From: Chloroflexota bacterium
Lineage (GTDB): Bacteria > Chloroflexota > Anaerolineae > Anaerolineales > Villigracilaceae
Direction: 5' to 3'
Length of the DNA stretch: 15,302 bases
NCBI GenBank assembly: GCA_016191895.1
Contig: JACPVD010000285.1
Coordinates: 1 to 15,302 of the forward strand
Part shown: in pieces, positions 13,006-15,302 of the stretch
Layout of the letters: every line of letters begins with the position of its first letter
Position numbering within the stretch: position 1 is the first letter of the stretch
Program-made: the position numbers and the translations under genes
Notes under the pieces: generated by a model
Databases searched by the model: none
Told to the model about the DNA's origin: nothing
Seen by the model: only the letters and a program-made list of their open reading frames with translations

Positions 13006-13616
13006 CCGAAACCGTGTTCCCCCCAGCCATCATGCGCGGGTTTGTCGAATCGCTCTCCGCCGAAATCGGCCCCGACACATTTTCCGCCGCGCTTTCAAAC
13101 ACAGGCCTGCCCGAAGAATGGGCCGATCCCGCGCACTTCACCGCGCTCGATGGCGTTCGAACCGCGCAGGCATATGCGCGCCTGCAATCGGCCTTGCGCA
13201 CCTATTACGGCCGAGGCGCACGTGGAATCTTTTTGCGAGTGACCGCCGGGCTTTGGGAGCGCCTGCTTGCCGACTCTTCGTTTGCGATCAAAGCGCAATC
13301 AAAACTGATTCGCGGACTTCCAAAACCCATGAGGCGCAAACCCGCGCTGGATTTGCTTGCGCGAATCTTTGGCGGAAGAGAAGGGACGATCACGGTTCAT
13401 TCCCTCGACCTCGACCTGCTTCTCGTGGACAAGGCATCGGTCGCCACCCGCGGCCAATCCGACAACGCCCCGATCTGTTTCGTGACCCTCGGCCTGATTC
13501 GCGACTGTTTGTTCTGGGCCGACGGCCGGGCATATGATGTGGAAGAAAGAACCTGTTGTGCAACCGGCGCAAGGCAATGCGAGTTCGTTATTACAACAGG
13601 GGGCTTCTCTCAATAA
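13002..13616 (+). CDS. V4R-domain protein (small-molecule sensor-like)
   Basis: This 204-residue protein ends in the V4R (4-vinyl-reductase-like) signature: Glu181-Glu182, Cys185-Cys186, Gly189 and Cys193 in VEERTCCATGARQCEF. V4R domains occur in bacteriochlorophyll biosynthesis and, more widely, as ligand-binding parts of regulators. No photosynthesis gene is nearby, so a sensor or ligand-binding role is more likely than vinyl reduction. The cysteines could bind metal. Its start overlaps the GNAT stop, so the two are co-translated. The last residues (GGFSQ) and the stop are contributed by element copy B. Removing that element gives an end of TTGV and a TGA one base before the hydrolase ATG, which was probably the ancestral junction. 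Confidence 0.78.
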   Translation: MTETVFPPAIMRGFVESLSAEIGPDTFSAALSNTGLPEEWADPAHFTALDGVRTAQAYARLQSALRTYYGRGARGIFLRVTAGLWERLLADSSFAIKAQSKLIRGLPKPMRRKPALDLLARIFGGREGTITVHSLDLDLLLVDKASVATRGQSDNAPICFVTLGLIRDCLFWADGRAYDVEERTCCATGARQCEFVITTGGFSQ

Positions 13617-13688
13617 GTTGGGGAGCGGGGAGTTCTGAGCGCGCAAAGTGTGCTCAGAACTCCCCACACCCTTTTTTTGAAAAGATAC
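13601..13688 (+). mobile_element. MITE-like hairpin element, copy B
   Basis: An 88-bp relative of copies A and C, flanked by the exact 7-bp direct repeat CAACAGG (13594-13600 and 13689-13695). The stem (13627-13644 with 13648-13665, two G-T pairs) differs from copy A at paired positions on both arms, so pairing is kept. The stem is followed within 5 bases by a run of seven T, so it could act as an intrinsic terminator between the V4R and hydrolase genes. The left end carries CAATAA, which supplies the V4R stop codon. The right target duplication contributes to the hydrolase ribosome-binding site. Confidence 0.85.
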
Positions 13689-13703
13689 CAACAGGAGTTT
13701 GAA

Positions 13704-14543
13704 ATGAAGCATAGCGAAACAACATGGAAATCCCATGATGGGCTGGATGTTTTCGCCCAATGCTGGGAACCGACAATGCTCCAGCCCAAAGCGGTCGTCT
13801 GCCTTGTGCATGGCGTGGGGGAGCACACATCGCGTTACGCGCATGTTGCGGAAGCGTTTGGCCGGGAAGGCTACATCCTGTTCGGCGCAGACCTGCGCGG
13901 CCACGGGCGTTCGGGCGGTTTGCGCGGACATGCATCCTCTGCCGATGATTTTATAAAAGACATCGATCTGTTACTGGATCAGGCGCGGACGCGCTACCCG
14001 GCCCTGCCGATCCTTTTGTATGGCCACAGCCTGGGCGGAATCCTTGTGTTGTATTACGGCTTGATGCGCAAGCCAAATGTAAAGGGTGTCGTCGTCACCG
14101 GGCCCGGCTTGCATACCGCGTTGGAACAGCAAAAGGCAAAGTTGATGATGGCGAAAGTTCTTGGTTCCCTTGTGCCCACCATGCTGGTCGATAGCGGCCT
14201 CGACCCAAAAACCATTTCACGAGATGCCGGCGTAGTGCAAGCTTATGTGAACGACCCACTTGTGCATCACAAACTTTCGCTTGGTTTCGGCAAGGCCATG
14301 ATCGGTGTCAATGCCTGGACTCTGGCACATGCCGGGGAATTTTCGCTTCCCTTGTTGCTCCTGCATGGCAAGGCGGATGTGCTGGCCTTCCCTTCCGGCA
14401 GCATCGAGTTTGCCGCCGCGTTGAAAGACAACTGTACCCTCATGCTATGGGACGGCGCCTATCACGAAGTTCACAACGAGCCGGAAAAGATCGAAGTCTT
14501 CAAAACGATGACGATTTGGATGGATGCGCGTTTGCGGGAATAG
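13704..14543 (+). CDS. Alpha/beta hydrolase, monoacylglycerol-lipase type
   Basis: A 279-residue serine hydrolase of the Hydrolase_4/S33 family, likely a monoacylglycerol lipase, lysophospholipase or esterase. It has the oxyanion region VHGVGEHTSRY (35-45), the DLRGHGRSGGLRGH segment (63-76) typical of this subfamily, the nucleophile elbow GHSLGG with Ser109, and likely triad partners Asp225 (HGKAD) and His254 (AYHEVHNEPE). No signal peptide is present, so it is cytoplasmic or peripheral. AGGAG (13693-13697) is 6 bases before the ATG; a longer frame from GTG at 13650 starts inside the element and is rejected. It was probably the last gene of the V4R operon before copy B inserted, and it may now depend on read-through. 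Confidence 0.92.
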   Translation: MKHSETTWKSHDGLDVFAQCWEPTMLQPKAVVCLVHGVGEHTSRYAHVAEAFGREGYILFGADLRGHGRSGGLRGHASSADDFIKDIDLLLDQARTRYPALPILLYGHSLGGILVLYYGLMRKPNVKGVVVTGPGLHTALEQQKAKLMMAKVLGSLVPTMLVDSGLDPKTISRDAGVVQAYVNDPLVHHKLSLGFGKAMIGVNAWTLAHAGEFSLPLLLLHGKADVLAFPSGSIEFAAALKDNCTLMLWDGAYHEVHNEPEKIEVFKTMTIWMDARLRE

Positions 14544-14840
14544 AAAATAAGAACCCTCTAACCCCATACTGGACAAATCCATTTACGCATGGGAAAATTT
14601 GCATCCAAACTTCCTATCGTGCAAACCAAAAAACAACCGCGAAAAAAATCTTCCAAAAGGTCTTTGCGTACTTCGTTTCTTCGGCATCTTTTCAAAAAGA
14701 AGGGGGGTGTGGGGTGTTTTGAGCGCGCTTTGCGCGCTCAAAACACCCCACACCCCAAGTTATTGAGAGGATGTTTACTTCGCGGCAAAAAGGCATTTGT
14801 AGGGTAGAGAGTATCAAAAAATAATTTCACAGGAGATGTC
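14544..14840. other. Intergenic region with a doubtful short basic reading frame
   Basis: There is no recognised gene in these 297 bases. An ATG frame at 14589-14807 runs through copy C. Its first 31 codons encode a lysine/arginine-rich stretch, and the frame ends at a TAG (14805-14807). Without the 92-bp element and one 7-bp duplication (99 bp, exactly 33 codons) it would encode 39 residues. It lacks a ribosome-binding site and resembles no family I know, so it may be chance. The promoter of the DsbA-like gene must lie here or upstream, but I find no convincing -35/-10 pair. Confidence 0.3.
14684..14775 (-). mobile_element. MITE-like hairpin element, copy C (inverted)
   Basis: A 92-bp copy in the opposite orientation to A and B. 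Its ends, GCATCTTTTC at the left and TTATTGAGAGGATGTT at the right, are the reverse complements of the family's right and left ends. The flanks TTCTTCG (14677-14683) and TACTTCG (14776-14782) match at 6 of 7 bases, consistent with an older target duplication. The central palindrome has the same GAGCGCGC core as copy A, with changes in the lower stem compensated on both arms (GTGGGG...CCCCAC instead of GCGGGG...CCCCGC). Confidence 0.78.
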
Positions 14841-15302
14841 ATGAGCAACACAAAAGATATGAGCAAGCGACAGGCGCGCCGCGAGCAGATGCGCCGCAAG
14901 GAGGCGCGCGGGCGATGGATGGGAATAGGCCTGATGGTCATCGGCGCGGTCTTTGTCGCTTTTTTGATCATTTATCCGAACTTTAAACCCGTCGGTGCAG
15001 TTTTATCCGCTGAACCGGTTTCCCGCCCGGATGCGAAGTTCAACGCCGTGGGCAACCCCGAAGCGCCGATCAAGATCGACGAATATTCCGATTTCCAATG
15101 CCCCTACTGCGGACGATTTGCCACTGAAACCGAACCGCAACTCATGGAAACCTACGTGGCCGACGGCACGGTGTATTTCGTTTATCATTCCTTTGGCGAT
15201 TTCATCGGCCCCGAATCCACCGCCGCGGCGGAAGCGGCCTACTGCGCCGGAGACCAGGAAAAATTCTGGGACATGCACGATATCATCTTTGCTAACCAGA
15301 CC
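14841..15302 (+). CDS. Membrane-anchored DsbA-like thioredoxin-fold protein (3' end outside window)
   Basis: The first 154 residues are visible and the frame is still open at the window end. A very basic cytoplasmic N-terminus (1-26) precedes one membrane helix (about 27-46), giving an N-in anchor by the positive-inside rule. The thioredoxin-fold domain then begins at about residue 62, with the active site CPYC (Cys87-Cys90) in EYSDFQCPYCGRF. This layout matches BdbD/DsbA-type proteins that form disulfides, or act as oxidoreductases, outside the membrane in Gram-positive-type and Chloroflexota cells. AGGAG (14831-14835) lies 5 bases before the ATG. Its partner, a VKOR- or DsbB-type reoxidant, is not in view. 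Pilus or secreted proteins would be natural clients, which is inference. Confidence 0.93.
   Translation, partial: MSNTKDMSKRQARREQMRRKEARGRWMGIGLMVIGAVFVAFLIIYPNFKPVGAVLSAEPVSRPDAKFNAVGNPEAPIKIDEYSDFQCPYCGRFATETEPQLMETYVADGTVYFVYHSFGDFIGPESTAAAEAAYCAGDQEKFWDMHDIIFANQT

Noticed and set aside
13650..13703. Upstream GTG start for the alpha/beta hydrolase
   Set aside because: It starts inside mobile element copy B, and AGGAG at 13693-13697 points to the ATG at 13704.
14797..14825. TTGTAG and AATAAT as a promoter for the DsbA-like gene
   Set aside because: The spacing is 17 bp, but the implied start near 14832 would fall inside the ribosome-binding site, so it would not give a translatable leader.

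Overview
The window is about 15.3 kb of compact bacterial chromosome with a moderate-to-high GC content. Every gene lies on the + strand. Nothing in it is rRNA, tRNA, CRISPR or phage. The gene families and the kinds of intergenic palindrome suggest an environmental bacterium of the Chloroflexota, most likely Anaerolineae. That placement is inferred from gene content and recollection, with no phylogenetic marker to prove it.

Layout. (1) At 1-974 there is a terminator of an upstream unit, then a palindromic repeat carrying a promoter, then a PfkB-family sugar or nucleoside kinase. (2) At 971-3153 lies the chromosome-partition pair parA and parB. The kinase stop overlaps the parA start, and parA and parB are separated by a lone DUF433 antitoxin-like gene plus an intergenic palindrome. 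(3) At 3246-4871 is an Amidohydro_3 (YtcJ-type) metal-dependent hydrolase whose reading frame has absorbed a piece of intergenic repeat. (4) At 4932-10812 is a signalling and pilus-motor cluster: a histidine kinase with an N-terminal MshEN-like (possibly cyclic-di-GMP-binding) domain, a GAF histidine kinase, an OmpR-type response regulator, a CpaE/TadZ-like ATPase with a pseudo-receiver, a 99-residue protein of unknown family, and a CpaF/TadA secretion ATPase. No prepilin, peptidase, TadB/TadC or secretin gene is in view. (5) At 10820-14543 a new promoter (extended -10) with an operator-like inverted repeat precedes a five-gene unit: tandem-HTH regulator, TPR protein, double-GNAT acetyltransferase, V4R-domain protein and monoacylglycerol-lipase-like hydrolase. 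(6) From 14841 to the window end is the start of a membrane-anchored DsbA-like thiol oxidoreductase.

The most distinctive non-coding feature is a family of three roughly 90-bp hairpin elements at 7878-7969, 13601-13688 and 14684-14775 (the last inverted). Two are flanked by perfect 7-bp direct repeats and the third by a 6-of-7 match, so they look like a MITE that makes a 7-bp target duplication. The stems differ between copies by compensatory base-pair changes. Removing the element in silico restores tight operon junctions. At 13601-13688 it shows that the element replaced the last codon and stop of the V4R gene and separated it from the hydrolase gene that originally started one base after its stop.

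Working together: the two kinases, the regulator and the CpaE/CpaF pair were probably one operon that couples environmental or second-messenger input to a type IV (Tad-like) motor. The downstream XRE-TPR-GNAT-V4R-hydrolase unit looks like an autoregulated small-molecule sensing and modifying system of unknown substrate. It is the best candidate here for an undescribed system.
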